Shown one piece after another: positions 15,502 to 24,824 of a stretch of DNA of 64,000 nucleotides. Origin of the DNA: JAFAMB01 sp963775805. Lineage in GTDB: Bacteria > Verrucomicrobiota > Verrucomicrobiia > Chthoniobacterales > JAFAMB01. The DNA lies in contig CAVZKG010000001.1 of assembly GCA_963775805.1 (NCBI GenBank), positions 1,054,001 through 1,118,000 on the forward strand, written 5' to 3'. Position 1 is the stretch's first letter, and each line of letters opens with the position of its first letter. The notes below the pieces were generated by a model. The model made no database searches and was not told the DNA's origin. It was given only the letters and a program-made list of their open reading frames with translations. The position numbers were made by a program, and so were the translations under genes.

Positions 15502-16143
15502 ATGTCCGCTTCGCCTAAAATTATCGAGTTACGCAAGGTTTTAGCCGAACGGTTTCCACATCAAAACAGCCCCCCTTCCTTTTGCTTCCCCACGGGATGG
15601 GACCCGCTCGATTCCCTTCTCGGAGGAGGCTTGCCAAAAGGAGGAATCACACAACTGCTGATTCCAAATATCAGTTCAGGAGGCGCGATCGTATTACATG
15701 AAATCATTGATGCGATGCAGGGGCTTGCACATCATGTCGTTTTGATCGATGGCAAAAATTGTTTTGAACCGATTACAGATCATCCACTTCTGCTCTGGAT
15801 CCGCTGCAACAATGTCCTGCAGGCTTTGAAAGCAACCGATTTGGTTCTCCGGGACGGCAACCTGCCGCTAGTCATCCTCGATTTCAAAGAAAGCCTGGAG
15901 AAGGAACTCAGGAAAATTCCCTGCTCCGCCTGGTATCGATTTCAACGGATTACCGAAGAAAACAGAGGCACGCTGCTCACCATCACACGTCATCCCGTAA
16001 TCACCAACGCACAGATTACAATTTCACTATCACGCCAACTTTCTATTGATGACTTATCAACAAGAAGATCTGATTTGATCAAATGCATTTCACTGAAAAT
16101 AACTCGTTCAAGAATTCAACAGGAATATCGATATGCGTCGTAA
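15502..16143 (+). CDS. imuA: ImuA, RecA-like mutasome protein
   Basis: A 213-residue RecA/SulA-like protein. The N-terminus has the family pattern FPTGWDPLDSLLGGGLPKGGITQLL, but the P-loop is degenerate (PNISSGGA where RecA has a GKT-type loop), so ATP binding is doubtful; weak P-loops are common in ImuA proteins. It forms the SOS mutasome with ImuB and DnaE2, allowing error-prone synthesis past DNA lesions. The start codon lies within the LexA operator region, and the 3' end overlaps imuB by 11 bases. The C-terminus (RIQQEYRYAS) is short compared with some homologues. Confidence 0.9.
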   Translation: MSASPKIIELRKVLAERFPHQNSPPSFCFPTGWDPLDSLLGGGLPKGGITQLLIPNISSGGAIVLHEIIDAMQGLAHHVVLIDGKNCFEPITDHPLLLWIRCNNVLQALKATDLVLRDGNLPLVILDFKESLEKELRKIPCSAWYRFQRITEENRGTLLTITRHPVITNAQITISLSRQLSIDDLSTRRSDLIKCISLKITRSRIQQEYRYAS

Positions 16144-17722
16144 CGCAACAGGCTTATTTGCAGTTGTTTATATTCCTTTTTACGCACTTCAATCTGGCCG
16201 GCAAAAGCGTATTTTGGAAAAATCCGCACTCGATGGAAAGCCGTTGAATCAACTCTCATTCAAGGAAATTGGAACGGATATTCCCGGTTTGAATGAAGGA
16301 TGTGAATCTGATGATATGTCATTCGGTTTTCCAAATGCTCTTTTGGATCCGGATGGAGTGCATGTACTGGAATTGAATCCCGCCGCCGAGCAAGCCGGGA
16401 TTCAACCCGGAATGTCAACAAGTCAAGCAATTGCCCGAGCGCCTCAGCTCCTGTTATACAGACGGAGTCCATCGACCGAACAACAACTCCAGCAGACGTT
16501 GCTCCAGCTTGTTTACCGTTATTCGCCCTTGATCGAGGAGAGCGCCCCTGGAATGTGCACGCTCGATTTAAAAGGTAAACGGATCCGCAAACATCAGCCG
16601 TGGTTGCGCGAATTATTGGCGCAGCTTCGGGCAATCGGTCTCCAAGCGCAGGCCGGTATTGGTCCCAACCCGGAGATTGCGCTACAAGCTGCAAAGATTG
16701 CGAACCCGATCCTGGAAATCTCGGAAGATTCCGTTCTGCTTCAATCGTTGGCTCTTGAGTCCTTGAGCCCCTCCCCGTTCCTGCTGGATATCTTGAAAAA
16801 CTGGGGAATCCACACCCTCGGGGCATTTACGCGGTTGCCACGGGAAGAAATTGGAGAGCGCCTTGGCCTGGAAGCTCTTTCGCTCTGGGATCGCGCTGCC
16901 GGACGCTCTTCCAAGGTGCTGCAACTCGTTCAACCACCGGAAATATTCGAAGAATCGATCGATTTCGATCAATGCCTGGAAACGCTCGAGCCGCTCCTTT
17001 TTATTTTGAGACGATTTCTGGAAAACTTGTCGCTACGGATCGAGTCCGTTTATCTATTGATCGCCGAGCTGCGTCTGACGTTGACGCTGGACGATGGAGG
17101 AAAAATCATGCGTCTCCTGCAGATTCCAGTTCCGACACGGGACGTGGAGACGCTTTTTGGGATTGCCACCCAGTATCTTGAAACGCTGCAGACGCTAGCA
17201 CCTGTCGTTGGGTTTCATCTGGGAGTGACACCAAGCCGGCCGGCGGATCATCAATTTGATCTGTTCCAGGGTGGATTGAAAGATCCGAACCGTTTTTTCC
17301 AGACATTGGCGCGCCTGGCGGCCCTGGTAGGGAACGAAAAAGTCGGTATCCCAAAAAGGGTCGACACCCATAGACCGGATAGTCTGCAGATGCTGATACC
17401 GGAACTCAGCTGGTCTCTGAGAGAGGTCAAAACCAATATGGCTCCAAAAACCGGGCCTGGCCTGCGCCGGTACCGGCCCGGGATCATCGCCCGAGTGGAA
17501 TTAAATGGTGGCAAACCGGCCTGGATGCACAGCAGCGTGATCTCAGGAAGAGTCTTGGAGACACGTGGTCCATGGAAACTATCCGGCAACTGGTGGGATC
17601 GAGTCCGATGGGAAACCAATGAATGGGATATCGCGCTGGATAATGGAGGGATTTACCGCATTGCCCAGTGCGGAGCCACTACACTCCAGGACCAATGGGA
17701 GATTGTCGGGGTGTACGATTAG
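16133..17722 (+). CDS. imuB: ImuB, Y-family polymerase-like mutasome protein
   Basis: A 529-residue DinB-related protein. The N-terminal palm region reads AVVYIPFYALQSGRQ, where active Y-family polymerases have D-x-D-x-F-F; the catalytic acidic residues are missing, as expected for ImuB. Further family marks are LELNPAAEQAGIQPGMSTSQAIARAPQ, the CTLDLKG strand, the finger/thumb region LKNWGIHTLGAFTRLPREEIGERLG, and the C-terminal GLRRYRPG...GPWKLSGNWWDR...WDIALDNGGIYRI domain. It acts as an adaptor bringing DnaE2 to the clamp. It overlaps imuA and is followed, after a repeat-filled gap, by dnaE2. Confidence 0.93.
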   Translation: MRRNATGLFAVVYIPFYALQSGRQKRILEKSALDGKPLNQLSFKEIGTDIPGLNEGCESDDMSFGFPNALLDPDGVHVLELNPAAEQAGIQPGMSTSQAIARAPQLLLYRRSPSTEQQLQQTLLQLVYRYSPLIEESAPGMCTLDLKGKRIRKHQPWLRELLAQLRAIGLQAQAGIGPNPEIALQAAKIANPILEISEDSVLLQSLALESLSPSPFLLDILKNWGIHTLGAFTRLPREEIGERLGLEALSLWDRAAGRSSKVLQLVQPPEIFEESIDFDQCLETLEPLLFILRRFLENLSLRIESVYLLIAELRLTLTLDDGGKIMRLLQIPVPTRDVETLFGIATQYLETLQTLAPVVGFHLGVTPSRPADHQFDLFQGGLKDPNRFFQTLARLAALVGNEKVGIPKRVDTHRPDSLQMLIPELSWSLREVKTNMAPKTGPGLRRYRPGIIARVELNGGKPAWMHSSVISGRVLETRGPWKLSGNWWDRVRWETNEWDIALDNGGIYRIAQCGATTLQDQWEIVGVYD

Positions 17723-18029
17723 CGTTCGGCGTTGCCGAACGCTGTTCGAGGTTCGGAGTTCCGGGTTCGGAGTTCAGAGGAAGGGCGACAATCTAGCGTG
17801 ATGGCAATCAGCTATTCCGGAAAAGAGAAGATGCGTTCAAAAGTCGCCTGCCTCTGGTGTATTGCGTGGTGCCGACACCGCATCCATTTAATTGCGGCTC
17901 CCGCCGCGCTGTGATCTCTGTGCGATTCTTCCCTTTCCCAACTCTAAACATCGAACCCTGAACTCAGAACTCCAAACATCGAACTTGGAACCGCGAACTC
18001 GGAACCGCGGACGGCGAACGCCGTTCGCC
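17721..18029. repeat. Inverted pair of GTTCGGA-type repeats between imuB and dnaE2
   Basis: 17721-17785 carries GTTCGGA-type units in plus orientation (GTTCGAGGTTCGGAGTTCC and similar). 17942-18025 carries the same family inverted (GAACTCAGAACTCC, GAACTTGGAACC). Between them is a copy of the element head (ACACCGCATCCATTTAATTG) at 17876. The two arms are complementary enough to fold the imuB-dnaE2 mRNA into a long imperfect hairpin. The second arm is read in the dnaE2 frame, so the 5' end of that gene is embedded in repeat. Confidence 0.7.
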
Positions 18030-21000
18030 TACGTCGAACTACATGCTCGCAGCGCATTCAGTTTCCTGCGAGGAAGTTCTTCACCGGAGCATCTGGCTTT
18101 TACGGCGGCGGGTCTGGAATTGCCGGCTTTGGCGCTCTGTGACCGTGACGGTGTTTTTGGAGCCCCGCGGTTTGATGCGGCTGCGAAAGAATGCGAGATA
18201 CGCCCGATCGTCGGCAGCGAATTGACGATGGAAGATGGTTCGGTTTTGCCGGTACTCGTGCAATCGAGAATCGGGTATCAGAACCTGTGCCGCCTGCTTT
18301 CACGAGCCAGGCTTCGTTCCCCAAAGAACGAAAGCTCAATTTACTGGTCAGAGTTGCCGGAGTTCCGAGAGGGTTTGATCTGTTTAACAGGCGATGAAGA
18401 AGGGCCTGTTCATCGGGCCTTGGCTACTGGCAATTTTTCGCATGCCAATCAATGCATGACCTTGCTCAAAGAGGTTTTTGGAACAGACCATCTGTTTGTA
18501 GAAATTCAGCGGCACGCGCTTCGTGCAGAGCAATGGCTGAACCAGCAGTTGTCCGAGCTTGCCGATCACCACCAATTGAAGCTCGTGGCAACCAACGGTG
18601 TATTGTACGGCACACCGGATCGCCGCACCGCGTTCGATGTATTCACCTGCGCGCGAAATCACACCGACCTCGATGCGGCAGGGCGATTACTGGAACCGAA
18701 TACGGAGCGGCACCTTAAATCGGCGGCGGCGATGCGGGAATTATTTCCGGATCTGCTGCACGCAGTGGCTAACACTGTGGCTATTGGCAACGAAATCGAA
18801 TTCACCCTGAAAAATCTCGGTTATCAATTTCCCAGGTTCCCCGTACCGCAGGGTGAAACCATGGACAGTTTTCTTGAAAAAGTGGTTTGGGAGGGCGCCC
18901 GGCAACGCTACGGCAATTCCTTTGCGACACCGGTTCGATCGCAGATTGAGCGTGAACTGGCGTTGATTCATAGGCTCGAGTTTTCAGGTTATTTCCTGAT
19001 TGTCTGGGATCTTGTTCGTTATTGTCGTGAATCAAATATCATGGTGCAAGGCCGTGGCAGCGCCGCAAACAGTGCGGTCTGCTACAGTCTGGGAATCACT
19101 CCCGTTGATCCGGTCGGTGGCAACCTGTTATTTGAACGTTTTTTAAGTGAAGGCCGAAAAGGCTGGCCGGATATCGATCTTGATCTGCCAAGCGGCGATC
19201 GTCGTGAACAGGTGATCCAGGAGGTTTATCGGCGTTACGGAAGACTCGGCGCAGCGATGACGGCGAATGTGATCACATTTCGGGGTCGAAGCGCGATGCG
19301 TGAAACCGGCAAAGCATTGAATCTGCCGGAAGATGTCATGGATCGTTTCTCGCGTTTGTATGCCAACGGCGATTTCCCGCACACGCTTCAAACAGCGGAT
19401 CAATTGCGCCAGGCAGGCCTTCCAGCAGAACACCCACGGGTTAACGCATTTCTAGAGGTTTATCATGCCATCCAGGGGTTACCTCGTCATCTGGGGCAAC
19501 ATTCCGGCGGGATGGTGATTTGCGAAGGACAACTGGATACGGTCGTTCCACTTGAAAACGCCACGATGCCAGGACGCACCGTGATCCAATGGGATAAAGA
19601 TGATTGCGAAGATCTGGGCATTGTGAAAGTGGATTTGCTCGGTCTTGGAATGATGTCGGCGCTGCAGGATTCGATCGAGATCTGCGCCCAGCGAAATCGT
19701 CCTGTGGATCTGACCGCCCTGCCAAAGGATGATCCATTGACCTACGAAATGCTTTGCCGGGCCGACACGATCGGTGTCTTCCAGGTCGAAAGCCGCGCAC
19801 AGATGGCCACGTTGCCCCGGATGAAACCGCAAACATTCTACGATCTTGTAATCGAAGTGGCTATTATCCGGCCCGGACCGATTCAAGGTCATCTGATGAA
19901 TCCATACCTGGCCCGGCGCGAAGGGATAGAAGAAGTTCATTATCTTGATCCCCGGCTTGTTCCCGTCTTGCAGCGGACCCTTGGTGTTCCACTTTTTCAA
20001 GAGCAGATGCTGAAAATGGCGATGGTCATGGCCAATTTTTCCGGAGATGAAGCCGAAGAACTGCGCAGAGCGCTCAGCTATCATCGTTCGCAAGAAAGAA
20101 TGCAACGTGTCGAAACAAAGTTGCGGCTTGCACTTCGTTCAAACGATGTCAGCGACGAAGTTGCCGAAAAAATTCTCGCAGCCATTTCCTCCTTTGCGTT
20201 GTACGGATTTCCGGAATCGCACGCGATCAGTTTCGCGATGATTACCTACGCCAGTTCCTGGTTGAAAGTCCATCGGACTGTAGAGTTTTTCGTCGGATTG
20301 CTGAACAACCAGCCGATGGGATTTTATTCTCCCGCTACCCTGATCAAAGATGCTCAACGTCACGGAATCAAAATCCGCCCGGTTTCCATCACCGATTCCG
20401 AATGGTTCTGTATCGTCGAATCCAATCTGTCGCTCAGGCTCGGCTTTTGTCTGACACAGGGAATCAGCCGTGCACACACCGAACAGATGATTGCTGAGCG
20501 CCGGCAGAAGGTATTTCATAACATACAAGATTTCCGTAATCGCACTGCATTCGATCGAGACGAGTTACGGATCCTGGCAAAATCCGGGGCACTCAATCCC
20601 TTGATCGGGCATCGGCGTGACGCGCTCTGGGCAATCGAAAATGAACTCTATCAGGGAGAATTATTTTCTGAAGTTCACGAAGAATCGGTCTCTCCGCTGG
20701 CCCCGATGCAGCCTGTAGAACGCCTTGCAGCCGATTTTTCCACGATGCATCTCACAACCGGTCCCCACCCTATGGCCTACATCCGGTCATCGTTGCCGGA
20801 CGATATCTGGCGCAGTGCGGATCTGCCGTTTGGAGAGAACGGCTCCCGGTTGGGTGTTGCCGGTCATGCGATTTGCCGACAACGCCCTGGCACAGCCAAA
20901 GGCTTTGTCTTTATCAGTCTGGAAGATGAAACCGGCATCTCAAACGTTATTGTCACCCCGCAGTTTTTTGAGAAGAACCGGCTCGTGATCACACAGGAAC

Positions 21001-21122
21001 CCTTTCTGCTGATCGAAGGTGTCCTGCAAATCCATTCAGGGGTTATTCACGTTCGTGCCGAAAAGATCGAACGCTTGCCGTCGCTCGCCATCGAGACCGC
21101 CGATTCGCACGATTTCCAATAA
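17985..21122 (+). CDS. dnaE2: Error-prone DNA polymerase III alpha subunit DnaE2
   Basis: About 1045 residues, full length for DnaE2. The PHP domain begins YVELHARSAFSFLRGSSSPEHL, where the usual second His of the HxH pair is Arg. Polymerase motifs include IMVQGRGSAANSAVCYSLGITPVDP, the PDIDLDLPSGDRR acidic pair, the GQHSGGMVI block and KVDLLGLGMM. A helix-hairpin and OB-fold region follow, ending near 21100. It is the lesion-bypass polymerase of the ImuA/ImuB system. The start is uncertain: TTG at 17985, CTG at 17958 and TTG at 17892 all lie inside repeat sequence, and the first conserved residue is encoded at 18030. Confidence 0.93.
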   Translation: MEPRTRNRGRRTPFAYVELHARSAFSFLRGSSSPEHLAFTAAGLELPALALCDRDGVFGAPRFDAAAKECEIRPIVGSELTMEDGSVLPVLVQSRIGYQNLCRLLSRARLRSPKNESSIYWSELPEFREGLICLTGDEEGPVHRALATGNFSHANQCMTLLKEVFGTDHLFVEIQRHALRAEQWLNQQLSELADHHQLKLVATNGVLYGTPDRRTAFDVFTCARNHTDLDAAGRLLEPNTERHLKSAAAMRELFPDLLHAVANTVAIGNEIEFTLKNLGYQFPRFPVPQGETMDSFLEKVVWEGARQRYGNSFATPVRSQIERELALIHRLEFSGYFLIVWDLVRYCRESNIMVQGRGSAANSAVCYSLGITPVDPVGGNLLFERFLSEGRKGWPDIDLDLPSGDRREQVIQEVYRRYGRLGAAMTANVITFRGRSAMRETGKALNLPEDVMDRFSRLYANGDFPHTLQTADQLRQAGLPAEHPRVNAFLEVYHAIQGLPRHLGQHSGGMVICEGQLDTVVPLENATMPGRTVIQWDKDDCEDLGIVKVDLLGLGMMSALQDSIEICAQRNRPVDLTALPKDDPLTYEMLCRADTIGVFQVESRAQMATLPRMKPQTFYDLVIEVAIIRPGPIQGHLMNPYLARREGIEEVHYLDPRLVPVLQRTLGVPLFQEQMLKMAMVMANFSGDEAEELRRALSYHRSQERMQRVETKLRLALRSNDVSDEVAEKILAAISSFALYGFPESHAISFAMITYASSWLKVHRTVEFFVGLLNNQPMGFYSPATLIKDAQRHGIKIRPVSITDSEWFCIVESNLSLRLGFCLTQGISRAHTEQMIAERRQKVFHNIQDFRNRTAFDRDELRILAKSGALNPLIGHRRDALWAIENELYQGELFSEVHEESVSPLAPMQPVERLAADFSTMHLTTGPHPMAYIRSSLPDDIWRSADLPFGENGSRLGVAGHAICRQRPGTAKGFVFISLEDETGISNVIVTPQFFEKNRLVITQEPFLLIEGVLQIHSGVIHVRAEKIERLPSLAIETADSHDFQ

Positions 21123-21154
21123 AGTCCGCAAACAATCAACCGACAAGGGAATCA

Positions 21155-21571
21155 GATACCGCATCCATTCGGTTGCGTCTACGTGGTGCAGGGTTCCCGG
21201 GAATGGACAGGCGAGACGCCCATCCTACTTTAAACCTTTAAACTCCCGGCCGTTCTCGCGTTTTCCGTGCGTCCACGTTCTTGAAGCGAGTTCAACGCGA
21301 CATCGCTCCAGTCTAGACAGCGACACCTTATAAATCCGAACCTCTGCGTCCTTTGCGCCTTTGTGGTGAATTAATCCTCTGCGCCCTCCTCCGTACTACA
21401 ATGGTTGGAAATCTTGTTTTTCTGCGAGGATTTCACCTTATTGCGCTAGGACTGTCTGCGTGGAACGCGCCCCGAGCCAGCGCAGGCAGAATGCTTGCTC
21501 CGCCACCATTTGGTTGCGGCTACTGCCGCGCTGTATCTCTGTGGTAAACCCCTTCTCGGGAATGGAAAACC
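21155..21571 (+). repeat. Long dispersed intergenic element, copy 2, plus a partial copy
   Basis: 21155-21420 repeats the blocks of the 1437-1800 element in order: GATACCGCATCCATTCGG, GGGAATGGACAGGCGAGACG, GTTCTCGCGTTTTCC, GTTCAACGCGACATCGCTCC, AATCCGAACCTCTGCG and CCTTTGTGGTGAATTAATCC. A second head-type fragment lies at 21505-21570 (CCACCATTTGGTTGCGGC, CTCTGTGGTAAACCCC). I see no gene in 21123-21571. Confidence 0.7.
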
Positions 21572-22615
21572 CTACAATTTGTCGAGAAATTCGAGGCCGC
21601 GTGATTTGGGTGTGAGGTTTTTTTCCGCAAGCCAAACGGGATTATAGAGCCGCGAAACATACTTCGATCCAGAGTCGCACAGAATCGTTGCGATCACCTG
21701 CCCGGGGCCCTTTTCTTTCGCCAACTTCACCGCGCCACAAACATTGATCGCCGACGAAAGACTCAAAAACAGTCCCTCGGCATGAAGCAAATGCTTGAGC
21801 ATCTCGACCGCTACATCATCCGCGATGCGGTAGGCTTCATCGATTTGAACCCCTTTTAGATTTTCCGTCACACGGCTCTGTCCGATTCCTTCGGCGAACG
21901 AGTCGCCATCGTGAATTTCGGTGTGCCCAAATTTGACCCAGGACCACATCGCCGCGCCGTATGGATCAGCGCAAACAATGTCGATGTTTGGGTTTTTCTC
22001 TTTCAAAAAGAGAGCCGTCCCCGCGAGAGTTCCTCCCGTGCCAATCGAAGCAACGAACCCGGTCACTCCACCCTGGGTTTGATGCCAAATCTCCGGCCCG
22101 GTCGACTGGTAATGAGCGGTCCGATTCGCAAGATTATCGAATTGGTTTGCCCAAAACGCGTTTTCGGTCTGCTTTGCGACTCTCTCCGATACATGAATAT
22201 AATTGCCTGGATCCGTGTACGGCTTTTCCGGGACAGTCCGAAGTTCCGCGCCAATCGCGCGCAGGCCATCGATCTTCTCCTGGGAAATATTATCCGGAAC
22301 AACAATAATCGTTCGATATCCGCGAGCGTTACCGACCAGGGCTAGCCCGATACCAGTGTTGCCGGCGGTCCCTTCAACGATTGTTCCGCCGCGTTGAAGC
22401 GCTCCGGATTTTTCTGCATCCAGAATGATTCCGAGCGCTGCCCGGTCCTTCACCGATCCGCCCGGATTCAGGAATTCTGCTTTCCCAAGGATTTCCGACC
22501 CAGTCGCCTCGGAGAGAGCGCGCAACCGGATCAGCGGGGTTTTACCGATCGTCTGGCAAAATCCTGTCGTCACAAACCCTAGCGAGCAATCCTGTCCGAA
22601 ACCGTTATTGAGCAT
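21572..22615 (-). CDS. Cysteine synthase A-like PLP enzyme
   Basis: A 347-residue fold type II PLP enzyme. K56 in NPGGSVKDRAA is the Schiff-base lysine. The substrate loop reads EGTAGNTGIGLA, where classical CysK has TSGNTG. GTGGTLAG forms the phosphate-binding loop, and LCDSGSKYVSRLYN the C-terminal part. It would make cysteine from O-acetylserine and sulfide; the Ala variant is seen in a branch of the family whose substrate preference I cannot state. It stands alone, without a serine acetyltransferase gene nearby. Confidence 0.88.
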   Translation of the reverse strand: MLNNGFGQDCSLGFVTTGFCQTIGKTPLIRLRALSEATGSEILGKAEFLNPGGSVKDRAALGIILDAEKSGALQRGGTIVEGTAGNTGIGLALVGNARGYRTIIVVPDNISQEKIDGLRAIGAELRTVPEKPYTDPGNYIHVSERVAKQTENAFWANQFDNLANRTAHYQSTGPEIWHQTQGGVTGFVASIGTGGTLAGTALFLKEKNPNIDIVCADPYGAAMWSWVKFGHTEIHDGDSFAEGIGQSRVTENLKGVQIDEAYRIADDVAVEMLKHLLHAEGLFLSLSSAINVCGAVKLAKEKGPGQVIATILCDSGSKYVSRLYNPVWLAEKNLTPKSRGLEFLDKL

Positions 22616-22785
22616 AGTGTCTTGGTAGATTCAATCTTCTTCGGGCAAAGACAGCAACCGGAATCGAAGAGAGAGGAAGGAGAACAAAGAACAGACAGAA
22701 ACCATTTTAAGTATATCAAACCAGTATAGATTGTGGCTGCATCGCTCTGTGCAATTAGGCCATATATCCACTCCACTCACCCAGA

Positions 22786-24360
22786 CTAGTTTGCCATCTT
22801 GGTCGTCTGCCGCGGCAGATGATAAATCTCCAAACCTGGCTGCAAAAATGGGATGGGTCCCGCTTCGCGCTTCCAGACAAGCGTTCCATGTTTGAACAGC
22901 TCCAAGTAAAACTGCTTCACAGCGACGAGCGAGCTACTCTTCACCGAATCAGCCGGACCTTCCGGCGAAAATACACGATCGTAATCGGCCGGCGAAGCAA
23001 TGATGTAATCGACGCCTGAAGCAGCAACTTGATCGACATTCGCCTGGTCCTCTTTGAACTTTGCGAGGTCGCCCTCTGCGATCACGAACGGGTGCCGATG
23101 CTTTGATGCGCCAAGAAGTCCCGGAAGCAGCACGTCCGGGTCAGCCAAGATCTTGCTACCCGGCTGCACATTCCCATCGATCCAATTGAGCATCTCCATC
23201 CGTTCGTCTCCACTGAATGCGGCGTAGTAAGGATAGCCGCGCAGAAACTCAAAAAAGCAGGCCGCCATGCAAACACCAACCAGCACCGGCAAAAGCCATC
23301 CCCTTACCCCGTCACGAACTGTCGCAAGGCATTCCGTCATTGAGGCGACGCCGACGACTGCGAACGCATAGGTAAGTCCGATCATCGGCAGAAACCGCAA
23401 ATCGCCGGAAGGGGCGAACAAGAGTAACAGAAAATAGAGGAGCGGGATCAGTCCGAGGAAAATCTCGCTGATCCGAAGTTTATGACGGCGAACCCAGAAG
23501 AGCCAGATCGAGACGCCTATCATGATCCAGATTGCCGGAGTCGTATTGTGCCAAAGATCGAGCCAATAGGTGCCATGCACCAAGCCGCTAAAGCCTTCCG
23601 GCGCACTGGCGAATGCCGCTCCGAGATCCTGGAGAACATCAATCGCCGTCAATCTAAGTTCCGATACAGCGTAGAAATCCACGACAAGAATCGTAAACAG
23701 CAAACCGAGAAGGAATTCTGCGACCCGATTCAGCCGGGACTGTCCTGGACCGCTGCTGAGAACGGCTACGAGCGCTGGAATAGCCAGCAAAGCGCCGATG
23801 TATTTAGCAGAAACCGCGAGCGCGACACTCATCCCTAGGAACAGCGCCCTAGTGGTTGTAGCTTTCTGTTCGAGCAACACGATCGCCAGGAGAGTCAGAC
23901 TTGCACCGAACAAGAATGAACTTCCCTCGGTCATCCGATGGGCGAGCGCAAATATCTGGTGCTGGCAAAGCAGTAATACCGATAGCAACAGTGCAGCCGT
24001 GCTGCTCTCCAGAAAATAGACCGTTAGACAGAGCGCAACGATCGATCCGACAGCGAAGAATGCGGAAACAGTTCTTCCAATCACCACGACCGGCTGGATC
24101 TCGTCGGGAACATGCAGCGCTTTCTTGACAATCTTCGCGGCAACCGCAGAGAGCAGCGGCCGATGCAGATCCCAATCTTTCCCTATCTCCTGGCTCGCCC
24201 GGACCTGTTCGCCCGGGTCGTAAAATGCCGGGTATCGATTCCCATGTGTGAACCAGATCATTCCGACCAGGAAAACGGCTATCATCAACACCGTAATTCC
24301 CCAGTCTATCTTGGGGCGTCCTCCCGAAAGCAGCTCATAATGCTTCTGACTCACCGGCAT
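22786..24360 (-). CDS. PMT/ArnT-like membrane glycosyltransferase
   Basis: About 525 residues from the Met encoded at 24360; a TTG at 24438 would add 26 residues. The first helix is followed by an acidic loop (YPAFYDPGEQVRA), as in GT-C fold glycosyltransferases, then nine to eleven further helices and a C-terminal soluble region of about 150 residues. Such proteins transfer sugars from a polyprenyl phosphate donor to lipids or proteins on the outer membrane face. Donor and acceptor are unknown. A second protein of this class is encoded at 61433-63181. Confidence 0.75.
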   Translation of the reverse strand: MPVSQKHYELLSGGRPKIDWGITVLMIAVFLVGMIWFTHGNRYPAFYDPGEQVRASQEIGKDWDLHRPLLSAVAAKIVKKALHVPDEIQPVVVIGRTVSAFFAVGSIVALCLTVYFLESSTAALLLSVLLLCQHQIFALAHRMTEGSSFLFGASLTLLAIVLLEQKATTTRALFLGMSVALAVSAKYIGALLAIPALVAVLSSGPGQSRLNRVAEFLLGLLFTILVVDFYAVSELRLTAIDVLQDLGAAFASAPEGFSGLVHGTYWLDLWHNTTPAIWIMIGVSIWLFWVRRHKLRISEIFLGLIPLLYFLLLLFAPSGDLRFLPMIGLTYAFAVVGVASMTECLATVRDGVRGWLLPVLVGVCMAACFFEFLRGYPYYAAFSGDERMEMLNWIDGNVQPGSKILADPDVLLPGLLGASKHRHPFVIAEGDLAKFKEDQANVDQVAASGVDYIIASPADYDRVFSPEGPADSVKSSSLVAVKQFYLELFKHGTLVWKREAGPIPFLQPGLEIYHLPRQTTKMAN

Positions 24361-24484
24361 CGGTTCGATCGAAATCGGAGTCCCGATTCCACCTGAACCC
24401 TCCGGAGGATCCGCTTCGCAATACCACGGTGCACGCAAGATAAACGGTTCATCTACGTAAACGCCAGCCTGGCGAAGCGTATCC

Positions 24485-24683
24485 TATGAAAGGCAGAAGT
24501 CAGAAGGAAAAAGGCAGAAGTCGCGCTCTTTAATCTTACTCGTGCCCTTGCTTGTAATCGTAATCGTGATCGTCCTTCGTACTCGATTTGAAGCGCGCAA
24601 CCGGATTCAATCGGGTTGTTTCCGCAGCACATCAAGCAAAGGAGCAATGCCCTTCCCTGCAATCGAGAACGATCACGATTAGA
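24485..24683. repeat. Degenerate repeats upstream of mrp
   Basis: 24487-24520 contains GAAGGCAGAAG-type units. 24533-24585 contains CGTAATCGTGATCGTCC-type units, and 24660-24682 carries the second family inverted (AATCGAGAACGATCACGATT), giving an inverted pair around an 80-base spacer. Nothing in 24439-24824 supports a gene apart from the mrp start region. Confidence 0.7.
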
Positions 24684-24824
24684 ACGGCAGCTCCTTCAGA
24701 GACAGGCTGAGCCCTCTTCGTAAAAAATTGACATTCGGCCCGACTCATGTCGATCTTCACGGTCCCGCCTGGCACGATACCAGATCCGCGGATTGATTCG
24801 CGCACGATCATAACAAAAGTACCT

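Noticed and set aside
15080..15544. Plus-strand open frame of about 150 codons overlapping imuA
   Set aside because: It is produced by repeat periodicity and overlaps imuA in another frame.
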